Numbered from the stretch's first letter, positions 1-9,116 are shown. The stretch is DNA of 64,000 nt from Lysobacteraceae bacterium 2PB (GCA_005502915.1 SCMT01000001.1:124001-188000); one strand, 5' to 3'. Notes: a model not told the origin generated them from the letters alone. Program-made: numbers and translations.

Positions 1-256
1 CGACCACGACCTGCGGGATCGCCAGGCCCGGCGTTTCGCGCGAGACGAGCGCAGCGCGCGCACCGAGTTCGGCCGCGCGGGCCACGTAATCGTTGCCGTC
101 GAAGTTCTCGCCCTTGATCGCGACGAACAGGGCCGGCGCGGCCGAGGCGCCATCGAGCCGGCGGGTGTCGGTCACGAGCGATTCGACGACCACGTCGTCG
201 CCGACGAGGCGGCCGTTGACGGCCCGCGCGATGGACGAGAGCGTCATCGGCTTCAT
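1..256 (-). CDS. murF: UDP-N-acetylmuramoyl-tripeptide--D-alanyl-D-alanine ligase, N-terminal part (cut by window start)
   Basis: MurF adds the D-Ala-D-Ala dipeptide to UDP-MurNAc-tripeptide in the cytoplasm, the last step before the lipid-linked stage. Only about 85 N-terminal residues are present, beginning [20 protein letters not shown]; they fit the MurF substrate-binding domain, including the VTDTRR stretch and [11 protein letters not shown]. The ATG at 256 overlaps the murE stop in an ATGA, and a GGAGGTGCGGAC ribosome site lies just before it inside murE. Position after murE is the usual dcw order. The ATPase and C-terminal domains lie outside the window. Confidence 0.93.
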   Translation of the reverse strand, partial: MKPMTLSSIARAVNGRLVGDDVVVESLVTDTRRLDGASAAPALFVAIKGENFDGNDYVARAAELGARAALVSRETPGLAIPQVVV

Positions 257-1740
257 GTCCGCACCTCCAGCGCCGCGCGCGCGGTCTCGGTGTCGTCGAA
301 CGGATGCTGCACGCCGTCGATCTCCTGGTAGGGCTCGTGTCCCTTGCCCGCGATCAGCACGATGTCCTGCGCGCCGGCCATGGCGATGGCGCGCGCGATG
401 GCGGCGGCGCGGTCGCGCTCGACGATGGCGGCAGAAGGATTCGCGAGGCCGGCGAGGATGTCGGCGACGATCGCATCGCCGCTTTCGGTGCGCGGGTTGT
501 CGTCGGTCACCACCACCACGTCGGCCAGGCGTTCGGCGATCGCCGCCATCTGTGGGCGCTTGCCGGTGTCGCGGTCGCCGCCGCAGCCGAACACGCAGAC
601 CACCTTCGCGGCGGCATGCGCGCGCAGGCTGGTCAGCGCCTGCTCCAGTGCGTCTGGCGTGTGCGCGTAGTCGATCACCACCAGCGGCAGGCGGCCGTCG
701 CCGCCGAGGCGGTTCATGCGGCCGTGCACTGGCTGCAGGCGCGACAGCAGGTCGGCGATGACCGCAGCCGGCTCGCCGAGCGCATGCAGCGCGCCGCCGA
801 CGGCCAGCAGATTGTCGACGTTGAAGCGGCCGAGCAGCGGCGAACGCACAGGATGCGCCTTGCCGTCCACGCGCAGGGTGAAATTCAGGCCGGACAGGTC
901 CGGCACGATGTCCTCGGCGCGCAGCCTCGCGTCGGCCTCGCCGCGCGAGCTGACACCGATCGCGCGTGCGGCGCCATGCGCGCGCACGCCGGCATGCAGG
1001 GCGCGCCCGAAGGCGTCGTCGAGGTTGATCACCGCCGACTCCAGCCCCGGCCACACGAACAGCTTGGCCTTCGCGGCGCCGTAATGCTCCATCGTGCCGT
1101 GGTAGTCGAGATGGTCGCGGGTGAGATTGGTGAACAGGCCCACGCGGAAGTGCACGCCGTCGACGCGCCCCTGGTCGAGCGCGTGCGAACTGACTTCCAT
1201 CGCCACCGCGTCCGCGCCCTGGTCGCGCAGATCGGCAAGCAGCGCATGCAGTTGCAGCACCAGCGGCGTGGTGAAGCCGGTCGGCACGGCCTGGCCATAG
1301 AGGCCGGCGCCGAGCGTGCCGATGGTGCCGGCGCGACGACCCTGCAGGGTCCAGGCCTGCGCCAGCAGCTGCACGGTCGAGGTCTTGCCGTTGGTGCCGG
1401 TGACGCCGACGGTGGTCATCGCCGCCGTGGCCTCGCCATGGAAGCGGTCGGCCATCGCGCCGAGGCGCGCGCGCAGGCCGGGCACCGCGATCATCGGAAG
1501 ACCGATATCGGTGGACGCAGCGAATTCTTCCGGCATCGGCGGCTCGAAGAGCACCACGGCCGCGCCGGCGGCCTTCGCCTGCGCGACGAACCTCAGGCCG
1601 TGCGCGCCGAAGCCTGCGATCGCGACGAACGCATCGCCGGGACGGATCGCACGGCTGTCCTGCACCAGGCCGGAGATCTCCAGCGCCGGCACGTCGGCGA
1701 CGTCCGGCAGCAGTGCGGCGAGCGACATGCGGCGCGTCAT
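253..1740 (-). CDS. murE: UDP-N-acetylmuramoylalanyl-D-glutamate--2,6-diaminopimelate ligase
   Basis: Cytoplasmic Mur ligase that adds meso-diaminopimelate to UDP-MurNAc-L-Ala-D-Glu using ATP. The 495-residue product has the ATP loop TGTNGKTST, the central Mur ligase domain and, near the C-terminus, DDNPRTE; the DNPR motif is the known mark of meso-DAP rather than lysine specificity. I chose the ATG at 1740 because GGAGG sits 6 nt upstream and the start overlaps the ftsI stop as ATGA. The same frame stays open far upstream across ftsI, but that extension is Arg-rich and not real. Part of the mraZ-murF operon. Confidence 0.96.
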   Translation of the reverse strand: MTRRMSLAALLPDVADVPALEISGLVQDSRAIRPGDAFVAIAGFGAHGLRFVAQAKAAGAAVVLFEPPMPEEFAASTDIGLPMIAVPGLRARLGAMADRFHGEATAAMTTVGVTGTNGKTSTVQLLAQAWTLQGRRAGTIGTLGAGLYGQAVPTGFTTPLVLQLHALLADLRDQGADAVAMEVSSHALDQGRVDGVHFRVGLFTNLTRDHLDYHGTMEHYGAAKAKLFVWPGLESAVINLDDAFGRALHAGVRAHGAARAIGVSSRGEADARLRAEDIVPDLSGLNFTLRVDGKAHPVRSPLLGRFNVDNLLAVGGALHALGEPAAVIADLLSRLQPVHGRMNRLGGDGRLPLVVIDYAHTPDALEQALTSLRAHAAAKVVCVFGCGGDRDTGKRPQMAAIAERLADVVVVTDDNPRTESGDAIVADILAGLANPSAAIVERDRAAAIARAIAMAGAQDIVLIAGKGHEPYQEIDGVQHPFDDTETARAALEVRT

Positions 1741-3668
1741 TGCGCACCTCCGTCGATGGCCTGCGGCAGCGCGGGACGCACCGGCGTCGCAGGCACGATG
1801 CGCGGTGCCGGTGCGGACGTCGCGACAGGCTGCGCGACAGGCGCAACCGTCGGCGCCAGCGTGGCCAGCTTCGCGGCCGGGCGCGTGGACGCGGCCTTCT
1901 GCTGCGCGGCGATCCAGGTGTCGATGTCGTCCGGCGGCACGTCCATCAGGCGCAGCGCGCCTTCCATGACGTTCTTGAACACCGGCGCCGACACGATGCC
2001 GCCGTAGTAACCGCGCGCGGGATCGGGATCGTTGATGACCACGGCCATCGAGAAGCGCGGGTTGTCCACCGGCACCAGGCCGGCGAAGAACGACACGTAG
2101 CGACGCGAATAGCCGCCGTTCTCGGACTTGCGCGCGGTACCGGTCTTGCCGGCGACGTGGTAGCCGAGGATCGCGGCCTGCGTCGCGGTGCCGCCGGGCT
2201 CGGTGACGGTCTGCATCATCCGCACCACTTCGTCGGCGATCTTCGGATCGAGCACCTGCTCGGCTTCGCCGACTTCGCCCTTGACGAAGGTCGGCGCGAT
2301 CGCGCGACCGTGGTTGCCCAGCATCGCGTAGGCATGCGCGATCTGCAGCGGTGTCGCGCTCAACCCGTAGCCGTACGACATCGTCTGCTTGGTGGTGCCG
2401 CTCCAGCGCGACGGCGGCGCGAGCAGGCCGGGGTTTTCGCCGGGGAAGCCGCTGCCGGTGCTGCGCCCGTAGCCCACGCGGCGCATGAACGCGTAGTACT
2501 CGTCGTTCGGCAGCAGGTGCACGATCTTCGACACGCCCACGTTCGAGCTCTTCTTGATCACGCCGGTGGTATCGAGCACGCCGTAGTTGTGCGTGTCGGT
2601 GGTGCGGTAGCGGCCGTTCGGGATCCAGCCCGGGTTGGTGTTGAACACGGTCGTCGGCGTGATCACGCCCGCTTCCAGGCCGGCGGCCACGGTCAGCGGC
2701 TTCACCGTCGAACCCGGTTCGATCAGGTCGGTCACGGCGCGGTTGCGGTGCGCGTCGCGGTTGCCGGCGCTCACCGCGTTCGGGTTGAACGACGGCAGGT
2801 TGGCCATCGCCAGCACTTCGCCGGTGGCGACATCCAGCACCACCGCCGAACCGCTGACCGCGCCGGTTTCGGCCAGCGCGCGCTTGAGCTCGCGATAGGC
2901 CAGGTACTGGATGCGGCGGTCGATGGTCAGGGTGAGGGTCTTGCCCGGCTGCGCCGCACGCACCAGATCGACTTCCTCCACGGTGCGGCCGTGGCGGTCG
3001 CGGATCACGCGCTTCATGCCGGCGCTGCCGCGCAGCCATTCGTCGAAAGCCAGCTCCAGCCCTTCCTGGCCGCGATCGTCGATGTTGGTGAAGCCCAGCA
3101 CGTGCGCGATCGCCTCGCCCTGCGGATAGAAGCGGCGGTACTCGCGCTGCGAGAACACGCCCGGCAGGTTGTGCGCGAGGATCCGGCGCGCCTCGGCGGG
3201 GTTGATGCGGCGCTTGAGGTAGACGAACTCGCGGTCCGCGCGCTGGGTCAGCTTGCGGGTCAGGCTTTCGGCGTCCACGCCCAGCGCGGCCGCGAGCGTC
3301 GGCAGGTGCTGCGGGGTCTTCAGCAGCTCCTGCGGATTGGCCCAGATCGATTCGACCGGCGTCGACACCGCCAGCGGCTCGCCATTGCGGTCGGTGATCA
3401 TGCCACGCGAGGTGGCGATCTCGATTTCGCGCAGGAAGCGCTCGTCGCCCTGCTTCTGGTAGAACTCGTTGCGCACCAGCTGCAGGTCGACCGCGCGCGC
3501 GACCAGGGCCAGGGCGCAGGCGCCCAGCGCACCGGTGACCAGCATCAGCCGGCCGCGCAGGTCGAACTGCGCGCGGCCGCGCGGCGCCGACCGGCGCTCG
3601 CCGCGACGACGCCAGGCGTCGCGCAGGGTGCCGATCCGGGAGGTGAGCCCGCGCATGCCCGTGCTCAT
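1737..3668 (-). CDS. ftsI: Peptidoglycan D,D-transpeptidase FtsI (PBP3)
   Basis: Septal class B penicillin-binding protein that cross-links peptidoglycan during division. The 643 residues have a basic cytoplasmic tail, one membrane anchor at about residues 41-65, a pedestal domain and a transpeptidase domain with all three signature motifs: STVK (about 320-323, catalytic Ser), SSN (about 374-376) and KTGT (about 508-511). Start and stop both overlap neighbours by four bases (ftsL upstream, murE downstream). The C-terminus carries an Ala/Pro-rich tail of about 50 residues, a little longer than in E. coli. The ATG at 3668 is used; a second Met at residue 5 is possible. Confidence 0.96.
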   Translation of the reverse strand: MSTGMRGLTSRIGTLRDAWRRRGERRSAPRGRAQFDLRGRLMLVTGALGACALALVARAVDLQLVRNEFYQKQGDERFLREIEIATSRGMITDRNGEPLAVSTPVESIWANPQELLKTPQHLPTLAAALGVDAESLTRKLTQRADREFVYLKRRINPAEARRILAHNLPGVFSQREYRRFYPQGEAIAHVLGFTNIDDRGQEGLELAFDEWLRGSAGMKRVIRDRHGRTVEEVDLVRAAQPGKTLTLTIDRRIQYLAYRELKRALAETGAVSGSAVVLDVATGEVLAMANLPSFNPNAVSAGNRDAHRNRAVTDLIEPGSTVKPLTVAAGLEAGVITPTTVFNTNPGWIPNGRYRTTDTHNYGVLDTTGVIKKSSNVGVSKIVHLLPNDEYYAFMRRVGYGRSTGSGFPGENPGLLAPPSRWSGTTKQTMSYGYGLSATPLQIAHAYAMLGNHGRAIAPTFVKGEVGEAEQVLDPKIADEVVRMMQTVTEPGGTATQAAILGYHVAGKTGTARKSENGGYSRRYVSFFAGLVPVDNPRFSMAVVINDPDPARGYYGGIVSAPVFKNVMEGALRLMDVPPDDIDTWIAAQQKAASTRPAAKLATLAPTVAPVAQPVATSAPAPRIVPATPVRPALPQAIDGGAQ

Positions 3669-3931
3669 GGACGCACCACCACGATGTCGGCCGGTTCGGG
3701 CGTCTTCATGCCCAGGCGCTCGCGCGCCACCTGGTCGATGCGGTTGCTTTCCGCCCAGGTCGCCTGCTCCAGCTGCAGGCGGCTGAATTCGATGTTCAGT
3801 TCGTCGCGCGCCTTCTCCAGGCGCGACAGTTCGATGAACAGCTGGCGATGACGGTAGCGCGCGTGGACCACGCCGATCGCCGAGATCACGCTCGCCAGGG
3901 CCAGCACCGCGATGATGAAGCGCAGGCTCAT
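3665..3931 (-). CDS. ftsL: Cell division protein FtsL
   Basis: Small bitopic divisome protein that bridges FtsB/FtsQ and activates FtsWI. The 88-residue product has an N-terminal membrane segment ([17 protein letters not shown], about residues 6-22) and a coiled-coil-like region rich in Leu, Arg and Glu (about 30-75) ending in the conserved-looking ERLGMKTP. It lies between rsmH and ftsI as expected and overlaps both by four bases (ATGA). FtsL sequences diverge strongly, so identification rests on size, topology and position. Confidence 0.92.
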   Translation of the reverse strand: MSLRFIIAVLALASVISAIGVVHARYRHRQLFIELSRLEKARDELNIEFSRLQLEQATWAESNRIDQVARERLGMKTPEPADIVVVRP

Positions 3932-4905
3932 GCGGCGCCTCCGATCTTCTCGGCCACGCGCAGCACGGCGCTGCGCGCGCGGGGGTTGGCGGCGGTTTCG
4001 GCCTCGGTGGCCTTCTGCGCGTCGCCGATCAGCCTGAGCGTCGGCGTGAAGGCGATTTCGACGGGCATGCGGCGATTGGCCGGCGGCGCCTTGGCGTACC
4101 GGTTCATGAACTGCTTGACGATGCGGTCTTCCAGCGAGTGGAAGCTGATGATGGCCAGGCGCCCGCCCGGGCGCAGCGCGGCCAGCGCGGCGTCGAGGCC
4201 ACGCTCGAGGTCGTCGAGCTCGCGGTTGATGTAGATGCGGATGGCCTGGAAGCTGCGCGTGGCCGGGTGGATCTTCTGCGCGCCGCGCGGCACGACCGAG
4301 GCGATGAGTTCGGCCAGCTGCGCGGTCCGCAGCAGCGGGGTATCGGCACGACGGGCGACGATGGCGCGGGCGATGCGACGGCTCTGCTTCTCCTCGCCGT
4401 AGGTCCACAGCACGTCGGCGATCTCGCGCTCGTCCGCACGCGCCAGCCATTCGGCCGCGCTCTCGCCGGACTCGCAGTCCATGCGCATGTCCAGCGGACC
4501 GTCCTTGCCGAAGCTGAAACCGCGCTCCGCCACGTCCAGCTGCGGCGAGGACACGCCGAGGTCGAACAGCACGCCATCGAGCCCGCGCTGGGCTTCGCTC
4601 CAGGTCGCCAGATCGGTGAAGCTGCCGCGATGGATCGCGACGCGCGGATCCGCACCGAACTCGCGTTCGGCGACACGGATCGCTTCGGGATCCTTGTCCA
4701 TCAACAGCAACCGACCTCCGGCACCCAGACGTTGCAGCACGCCGCGGGCGTGACCGCCACGGCCGAACGTGCCATCGAGATACGCTCCTTCCTGCAGAAC
4801 CCGCAGCCCGTCCATGACCTGCTCGAACATCACGGGCAGATGCAGCACTTGCCCGCTCGGCGCCGTGAGGTGGGCGGGCACCGAACCCGCGCCACCCGCG
4901 GTCAC
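3928..4905 (-). CDS. rsmH: 16S rRNA (cytosine(1402)-N(4))-methyltransferase RsmH
   Basis: SAM-dependent methyltransferase (MraW) that N4-methylates C1402 in the ribosomal P site. The glycine-rich SAM loop reads [10 protein letters not shown], followed by [10 protein letters not shown] and, further on, [11 protein letters not shown] and [20 protein letters not shown], all typical of the family. I chose the GTG at 4905, which overlaps the mraZ stop as GTGA and gives 325 residues; a second in-frame GTG at 4881 would give 317, nearer the usual 310-315, so the exact start is uncertain. Second gene of the dcw operon. Confidence 0.94.
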   Translation of the reverse strand: MTAGGAGSVPAHLTAPSGQVLHLPVMFEQVMDGLRVLQEGAYLDGTFGRGGHARGVLQRLGAGGRLLLMDKDPEAIRVAEREFGADPRVAIHRGSFTDLATWSEAQRGLDGVLFDLGVSSPQLDVAERGFSFGKDGPLDMRMDCESGESAAEWLARADEREIADVLWTYGEEKQSRRIARAIVARRADTPLLRTAQLAELIASVVPRGAQKIHPATRSFQAIRIYINRELDDLERGLDAALAALRPGGRLAIISFHSLEDRIVKQFMNRYAKAPPANRRMPVEIAFTPTLRLIGDAQKATEAETAANPRARSAVLRVAEKIGGAA

Positions 4906-5348
4906 AGCTGCAGATCGAGCATCGCCTCGCCCAGGTCCGCATCGCTCAGCGTCATGCGGATCTGTTCGTGGTGCGCCTGCTCGCTCCACAGTTCGAACTT
5001 GTCGCCCATGCCCAAGAGCACGGCGCGCCTCTCGATGCCCACCGCGCTGCGGTGGCTCGCCGGGATGCCGATGCGCCCGTTGGCGTCCGGCTCGACGAAG
5101 GTCGCCGCACCCACCAGCTTCAGCTGCAGACTGCGGCTGACGCTCTTGGTGCGCGGCAAGGCGTTGACCTGGTCCCGCACGCGCTCCCACACCGGCATCG
5201 GGTAGAGGTAGAGCGAGCCGGCCTCGAACGGGTTGTAGGTGATGACCAGCCGGCCCTCGCAGGCCCGCGCGATGACGTCCCGGTAGCTGGTCGGAATCGC
5301 CAGCCGGCCCTTGTCGTCGATCGTGATGGCGGTCTCACCTTGGAACAC
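4902..5348 (-). CDS. mraZ: Transcriptional regulator MraZ
   Basis: MraZ forms a ring-shaped DNA-binding complex that represses its own promoter and so the division/cell wall operon. The 148-residue protein has the two AbrB-like half domains with the paired signatures [10 protein letters not shown] (about residues 10-19) and [10 protein letters not shown] (about 89-98). The start is a GTG at 5348 preceded by AGAGGTAAC, a good ribosome site; no ATG competes. First gene of the operon, with matching binding boxes in its promoter (5410-5452). Confidence 0.96.
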   Translation of the reverse strand: MFQGETAITIDDKGRLAIPTSYRDVIARACEGRLVITYNPFEAGSLYLYPMPVWERVRDQVNALPRTKSVSRSLQLKLVGAATFVEPDANGRIGIPASHRSAVGIERRAVLLGMGDKFELWSEQAHHEQIRMTLSDADLGEAMLDLQL

Positions 5349-5409
5349 GTTACCTCTGGGCGGCTTCGCCCGCGCTGCGCGGGAGGGTCAACACCGGAAA
5401 ACCACGAAA

Positions 5410-5462
5410 CACCCGGTTTTCCCACAAGTCGCCACATTAGGAGTGCCCCACAGGGTTGTCAA
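5410..5462 (-). promoter_or_regulatory. Promoter of the dcw operon with MraZ boxes
   Basis: On the minus strand: -35 TTGACA (5457-5462), a 17-nt spacer and -10 TAATGT (5434-5439), a near-consensus sigma-70 promoter. Overlapping and downstream are TGGGG (5446-5450), TGGCG (5430-5434), TGGGA (5420-5424) and GGGTG (5410-5414); the last three start exactly 10 bp apart. MraZ is known to bind direct TGGGN repeats at one-turn spacing, so negative autoregulation is inferred. The predicted leader before the mraZ GTG is about 80 nt. Confidence 0.8.
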
Positions 5463-5532
5463 CAACTTTGTGAGCGCAAATTCATCAAGCAGGTCAATGA
5501 CTTGCGGCAATGTTCAGAGACTGGTTCAAGGT

Positions 5533-5541
5533 TTATCCACA
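5533..5541 (+). promoter_or_regulatory. Perfect DnaA box (TTATCCACA)
   Basis: TTATCCACA matches the strict consensus of the strong R1-type DnaA box. It is single, about 70 bp upstream of the -35 of the dcw promoter, in non-coding DNA. One perfect match in 64 kb of high-GC sequence is somewhat unlikely by chance but not conclusive; a link between DnaA and division gene expression is inference. Confidence 0.4.
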
Positions 5542-5554
5542 AGCCTCTGTTTCG

Positions 5555-5569
5555 TCTCAAATTTTGAGA
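5555..5569. promoter_or_regulatory. 15-bp perfect palindrome TCTCAAA-T-TTTGAGA
   Basis: Arms 5555-5561 and 5563-5569 around a central T. Its size and symmetry fit an operator for a dimeric regulator. It lies in the divergent region between the dcw promoter and the ArsR gene; which of the two it serves, if either, cannot be told from the sequence. Confidence 0.4.
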
Positions 5570-5645
5570 ATCTGTGACGTAGAACGCTCATGCAGGCCGA
5601 CGTGACGCACCTCACGTTCGCCGACAGATGGCTCCCCAACCTCAA

Positions 5646-5691
5646 CCGGATGGTTGACAGTCCATTCCGGACAGGACGATATTCAGCCACA
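5646..5691 (+). promoter_or_regulatory. Promoter and putative operator of the ArsR/SRPBCC operon; possible leaderless start
   Basis: -35 TTGACA (5654-5659), 18-nt spacer, -10 GATATT (5678-5683). An imperfect inverted repeat CCGGATGG (5646-5653) / CCATTCCGG (5662-5670) brackets the -35, a position expected for repression by the ArsR product. The ATG at 5691 falls about 8 nt after the -10 and has no Shine-Dalgarno, so the transcript may be leaderless. Confidence 0.5.
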
Positions 5692-6059
5692 TGGTTGAAC
5701 TTCACGCCACCCGCCTCGATCGGGTCTTCCATGCCCTGGCCGATCCCACCCGACGCGCGATGCTCGCGAGCCTGCGCGAGGGCGAGCGCAGCGTCGGCGA
5801 ACTGGCGGCACCGCACCGGATCAGCCTTGCCGCCGCGTCCAAGCACATCAAGACGCTGGAGCGCGCCGGCCTGCTGAAGCGCACGATCGCCGGCCGCACC
5901 CACCGCTGCACGCTCGAACCTGCGCCATTGGCCGAGGCAGACGCCTGGCTGCGCCGCTATTCCGCGTTCTGGACAGAACGCCTGGACGCCCTCGAATCCC
6001 TGCTGCAGGCCGACGAGCCTTCGCTTTCCTCCATCGCCTCCGGAAAGGACAGTCCATGA
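5691..6059 (+). CDS. ArsR-family winged-helix transcriptional regulator
   Basis: A 122-residue helix-turn-helix protein. The N-terminal half (LDRVFHALADPTRRAMLASL, then SVGELA and SLAAASKHIKTLERAGLL) is the canonical ArsR wing-helix fold with the SKHIKTLERAGLL recognition helix; a short wing RTIAGRTHRCTL follows. No metal-binding CxC motif is present, so a non-metal ligand is likely. It is the first gene of a two-gene operon whose second gene starts within its stop codon (ATGA). ArsR plus SRPBCC pairs are a familiar arrangement, often with autoregulation. The start lacks an obvious ribosome site. Confidence 0.9.
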   Translation: MVELHATRLDRVFHALADPTRRAMLASLREGERSVGELAAPHRISLAAASKHIKTLERAGLLKRTIAGRTHRCTLEPAPLAEADAWLRRYSAFWTERLDALESLLQADEPSLSSIASGKDSP

Positions 6060-6613
6060 ACAACGAACACGGCACCCTCGTCACCCCCGATACGATCCGC
6101 TTCGAGCGCCTGCTGCCCGGTCCGATCGAGCGGGTCTGGGACCACCTCGTCGATCCCGGCAAGCGCGCGCTGTGGCTGGCCGGCGGCCCGATGCCGCTGG
6201 CGCCCGGCGGCGAGGTCGAGCTGCGCTTCCGCAATGCCGAGCTGTCGCGCGACGACGACCCGGCGCCGGAGAAATACCGGGACTACGAGAACAGCGGCGA
6301 GGTGTTCGGCCAGATCGTCGCCTGCGACCCGCCTCGCCTGCTGGTCTTCACCTGGAGCGACATGCCCGGCGAACCGGAAGCGGAGGATTCGGAAGTGCGC
6401 TTCGAGCTGGAAACGCAGGACGACCAGGTCCGTCTCACGCTGACGCACACACGCCTGTGGTCGAGCGAACTGCTCAGCGTCGCCGGCGGCTGGCATGCCC
6501 ACCTGGGCATCCTCGACGACACCCTGTCCGGACGCGAGGCGCGGCCTTTCTGGCGCACGCACACGCAGCTGGAAGCCGAGTACGCGGAAAGACTGGGCAT
6601 CGCCCCGGGCTGA
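6056..6613 (+). CDS. SRPBCC-domain (AHSA1/START-like) protein
   Basis: A 185-residue protein of the AHSA1-like SRPBCC superfamily: hydrophobic-cavity helix-grip fold with the opening TIRFERLLPGPIERVWDHLV, the KRALWLAGGPM turn and a long C-terminal helix after VAGGWHAHLGILDDTLSG. Members bind small hydrophobic ligands, and several are co-transcribed with an ArsR regulator as here. No catalytic residue is evident and the ligand is unknown. Overlaps the regulator by four bases; followed by a strong hairpin at 6661-6685. Confidence 0.85.
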   Translation: MNNEHGTLVTPDTIRFERLLPGPIERVWDHLVDPGKRALWLAGGPMPLAPGGEVELRFRNAELSRDDDPAPEKYRDYENSGEVFGQIVACDPPRLLVFTWSDMPGEPEAEDSEVRFELETQDDQVRLTLTHTRLWSSELLSVAGGWHAHLGILDDTLSGREARPFWRTHTQLEAEYAERLGIAPG

Positions 6614-6660
6614 GCCGTGTCGGGAATCTTCTTTGCGGGCGGGAACGCGCGCAAACGCAA

Positions 6661-6685
6661 CCGGCCCGGGACAGGCCCGGGCCGG
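6661..6685. terminator. Bidirectional terminator-like hairpin
   Basis: Perfect 10-bp stem CCGGCCCGGG / CCCGGGCCGG with loop ACAGG, lying between the end of the SRPBCC gene (plus) and the 3' end of rnpB (minus). The following tract on either side is only weakly T-rich, so termination efficiency is uncertain. Confidence 0.65.
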
Positions 6686-6699
6686 AATGCGCGAATCAA

Positions 6700-7119
6700 G
6701 GGCAGAGTCGATCGATAAGCCGGGTTCTGTCGTGGACAGTCATTCCTCTGGGCGCATCGTCACCGATACGCTCAAGCAGCCTACCCGGAGACATCGCGGG
6801 CCACGACATCGTCTCCCTATTTGGCCTTGCTCCCGGTGGGGTTTGCCGTGCCGGTCCGTTGCCGGACTCGCGGTGCGCTCTTACCGCACCATTTCACCCT
6901 TGCCACGCCTCCTGTCTCCGCCTTTCGGCGGTGCGGAAGCACTTGGTCGGACATTCGTCCGCCCAGTGCTCCGCAACGACAGGAGCGTTCGGCGGTATCT
7001 TTCTGTTGCACTTTCCGTCGGCTCGCGCCGCCCAGGCGTTACCTGGCACCGTGCCCTGCGGAGCCCGGACTTTCCTCGGCATGCTTGCGCATGACGCGAC
7101 TGCCTGATCGACTCTGCCG
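6700..7119 (-). ncRNA. rnpB: RNase P RNA component (class A)
   Basis: Catalytic RNA that matures tRNA 5' ends. On the minus strand the 5' part has the universally conserved GAGGAAAGTCCGGGCT block and, about 100 nt on, ACAGAAAGATACCGCC-like J/P4 sequence; the 3' end has GACAGAACCCGGCTTATCG. The ends pair over 13 bp (7106-7118 with 6701-6713) to form helix P1, which fixes the boundaries. Length about 420 nt, slightly long for the class. No protein gene overlaps it. Confidence 0.95.
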
Positions 7120-7217
7120 CGGGCATTGTCGCATGTCCATCACACTTCCGCCGCGCGCATGCGCTACGCTGGATGCGTCCACCCCGACAGGATGTCGTCC
7201 ACGAGCCGGCGCCCGCG

Positions 7218-9116
7218 ATGCGGCGCCGGGCCTGCCCACGCCTTCTGCGAGAAGCCTGCTTGCCGTCACCTCGGGACTCCATCCGCCGTCGCACCCGGCC
7301 GATCCACGGCATCGCCCTCGTCCTGCTCGCCTGCCTCGCATCGTGGCTCACCGGGGCCGCCTTCGCCCAGGAGGGCTCGCCCGCGCAGGGCGCGCCCGAT
7401 CCGCGACACCCCCTCGAAATCGAGGCCCTGACCTCCCCGCAGGAAGTGCTGCGGAAACTGCCTGCGGCGCGCGCGGCGCTGGATGCGGAAGACCATGAAG
7501 GCCGGGCGAAGCTCGCCCTGGCCGAAGCCAACGCCTGCCGCGTCACCGCGGACTGGAGCTGCCAGCGCCGGGCCGGTTCGACGGCCATGGAAGCCGCCGA
7601 TCACACGAAGAGCGTGTACCTGCAGGTGCGCTCGCGCATCGCACTGGGCCGGGCGCTGTCGCGACTGGGCGACTTCAGCAACGCCTCGCGCCTGCTCACC
7701 GAAGCCCGGCAGCGGCTGGGCGCGGAGAAGAACGACGCGCTGATGGCCGACGTGCTGCTGGCGTATTCGTCGATCAGCGCGCGCCTGGGCAAGCTGGACG
7801 AATCGTATCGCTACGCCCGCGAGGGCCTGGCCTACGCGCCGCCGGCCACGCAGCCGGAAATGCACATCCGCCTGCTGCGCAACATGGCGAAGGTGGCCTC
7901 GGAGACCGGGCGCGCGCGCGAGGCGCAGGCGCTGCTGCGCCAGGCCGAACCGCTGCTGCCGGCGGTGGAGGATCCCAAGCTCACCGCCGAGATCCTGCTG
8001 GAGGAAGCCAACGCCGCACGCGTGCTCGGCGATGCCGACACGGTCGAGGAACGCGGTCGGCGCATCGGCGCGATCGGCGGCGGGCTGGAGAACACCCAGA
8101 TCCGCGGACTCGGTTTCGAGACCATCGGCCATGCGCAGCGGATGCGCGGCGCGCGCGAGCTGGCCTACGCCGAATACGTCAAGGCGCGCGACGCCTTCGC
8201 CGGCCTGCGCCTGTATCGCGACGAACTGCGTGCCGTGCGCGAGATCGTCGACCTGCAGCTCGCCGGCGTGCGCGCGGACCAGCTGCCGGAGACCACCGCA
8301 AGGCTGATGATGCTGACCGACGAGGTCGCGCGGATCGAGCGCGAATCGGCCGCCGCGGATTTCGAGGAGCGCCTGCGCTTCGTGCAGAGCGAGGCGGCAC
8401 TGGCGGCGGCGAAGACCCTGGTCGAGAACGAGCGGCTGCGCGCGACGGTGAGCGAAAACCGCTTCCGCTACTCGCTGGTCGGCGGCGCCCTCGTCTTCCT
8501 GCTCCTCGCTGGCGTGGTCGGCCTGTACTGGCAGCAGCGCCGCTACACCGGGGTGATGCGCGAACGCGGCAAGGAAATGGAAATCGCCATCGCCACCGAC
8601 TTCCTGACCGCCGTGCACAGCCGCCGGCACATCACCGAGGCCGGGCATGCGGCGGTGGCGAACGCGCTGGCGCATGGCCACCATTTCGCCATCGCCGTGA
8701 TCGACATCGACCACTTCAAGCGCATCAACGACCGCTTCGGCCATGCCGTCGGCGACGAGGTGCTGAAGGCCGTCGCGGCCGCGATGCGCGAGGTCTGCCG
8801 CGACAGCGACACCCTGGGACGCTACGGCGGCGAGGAGTTCGCGGTACTGCTGCAGGGCATCGGCAACGAACACGCGCTGGTCGCGGCCGAGCGCCTGCGC
8901 AAGGCGGTCGCCGACGTGCGCGTGCGCGCCGGCGACCAGCGCATCGTCGTGACCGCCTCGGTCGGCGTGGCCTGCCTCTCGCCGGACGACACCGGCTTCG
9001 ACACGCTGCTGATCCGCGCCGATCGCGCGCTGTACAAGGCGAAGGCCGAAGGGCGGAACCGGGTGGTGCTGGCGGATGGCATCCACGACGACGCATCGAG
9101 CCCCGACCCGTTCTGA
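7218..9116 (+). CDS. Membrane diguanylate cyclase with periplasmic TPR-like sensor
   Basis: Predicted to make cyclic di-GMP. From this start it has 632 residues: signal-peptide-like hydrophobic stretch ending in AAFAQ (about 30-50), an alpha-helical TPR-like region (about 90-370), a coiled coil, a transmembrane helix (about 417-437) and a C-terminal GGDEF domain with the active-site motif GGEEF (about 537-541). RDSD five residues before GGEEF is a classical RxxD inhibitory site, so product feedback is likely. Start is uncertain: ATG 7173 is also in frame and neither has a clear ribosome site. Same architecture as 41062-43023. Confidence 0.88.
   Translation: MRRRACPRLLREACLPSPRDSIRRRTRPIHGIALVLLACLASWLTGAAFAQEGSPAQGAPDPRHPLEIEALTSPQEVLRKLPAARAALDAEDHEGRAKLALAEANACRVTADWSCQRRAGSTAMEAADHTKSVYLQVRSRIALGRALSRLGDFSNASRLLTEARQRLGAEKNDALMADVLLAYSSISARLGKLDESYRYAREGLAYAPPATQPEMHIRLLRNMAKVASETGRAREAQALLRQAEPLLPAVEDPKLTAEILLEEANAARVLGDADTVEERGRRIGAIGGGLENTQIRGLGFETIGHAQRMRGARELAYAEYVKARDAFAGLRLYRDELRAVREIVDLQLAGVRADQLPETTARLMMLTDEVARIERESAAADFEERLRFVQSEAALAAAKTLVENERLRATVSENRFRYSLVGGALVFLLLAGVVGLYWQQRRYTGVMRERGKEMEIAIATDFLTAVHSRRHITEAGHAAVANALAHGHHFAIAVIDIDHFKRINDRFGHAVGDEVLKAVAAAMREVCRDSDTLGRYGGEEFAVLLQGIGNEHALVAAERLRKAVADVRVRAGDQRIVVTASVGVACLSPDDTGFDTLLIRADRALYKAKAEGRNRVVLADGIHDDASSPDPF

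Larger units (their letters stand above)
5349..5690. other. Divergent intergenic region, mraZ / arsR
   Basis: A 342-bp gene-free segment, markedly AT-richer than its surroundings. It holds the mraZ promoter and boxes, a perfect DnaA box, a 15-bp perfect palindrome and the promoter-like element of the ArsR gene, each listed separately. No open frame here looks like a gene. Confidence 0.7.

Noticed and set aside
1713-3851. 712-residue plus-strand frame antisense to ftsI
   Set aside because: His/Arg/Gly-rich shadow of ftsI in high-GC DNA; no motif, no ribosome site.
6817-7588. Open frames over the rnpB region
   Set aside because: The segment is RNase P RNA with paired P1 ends; frames lack ribosome sites and protein features.
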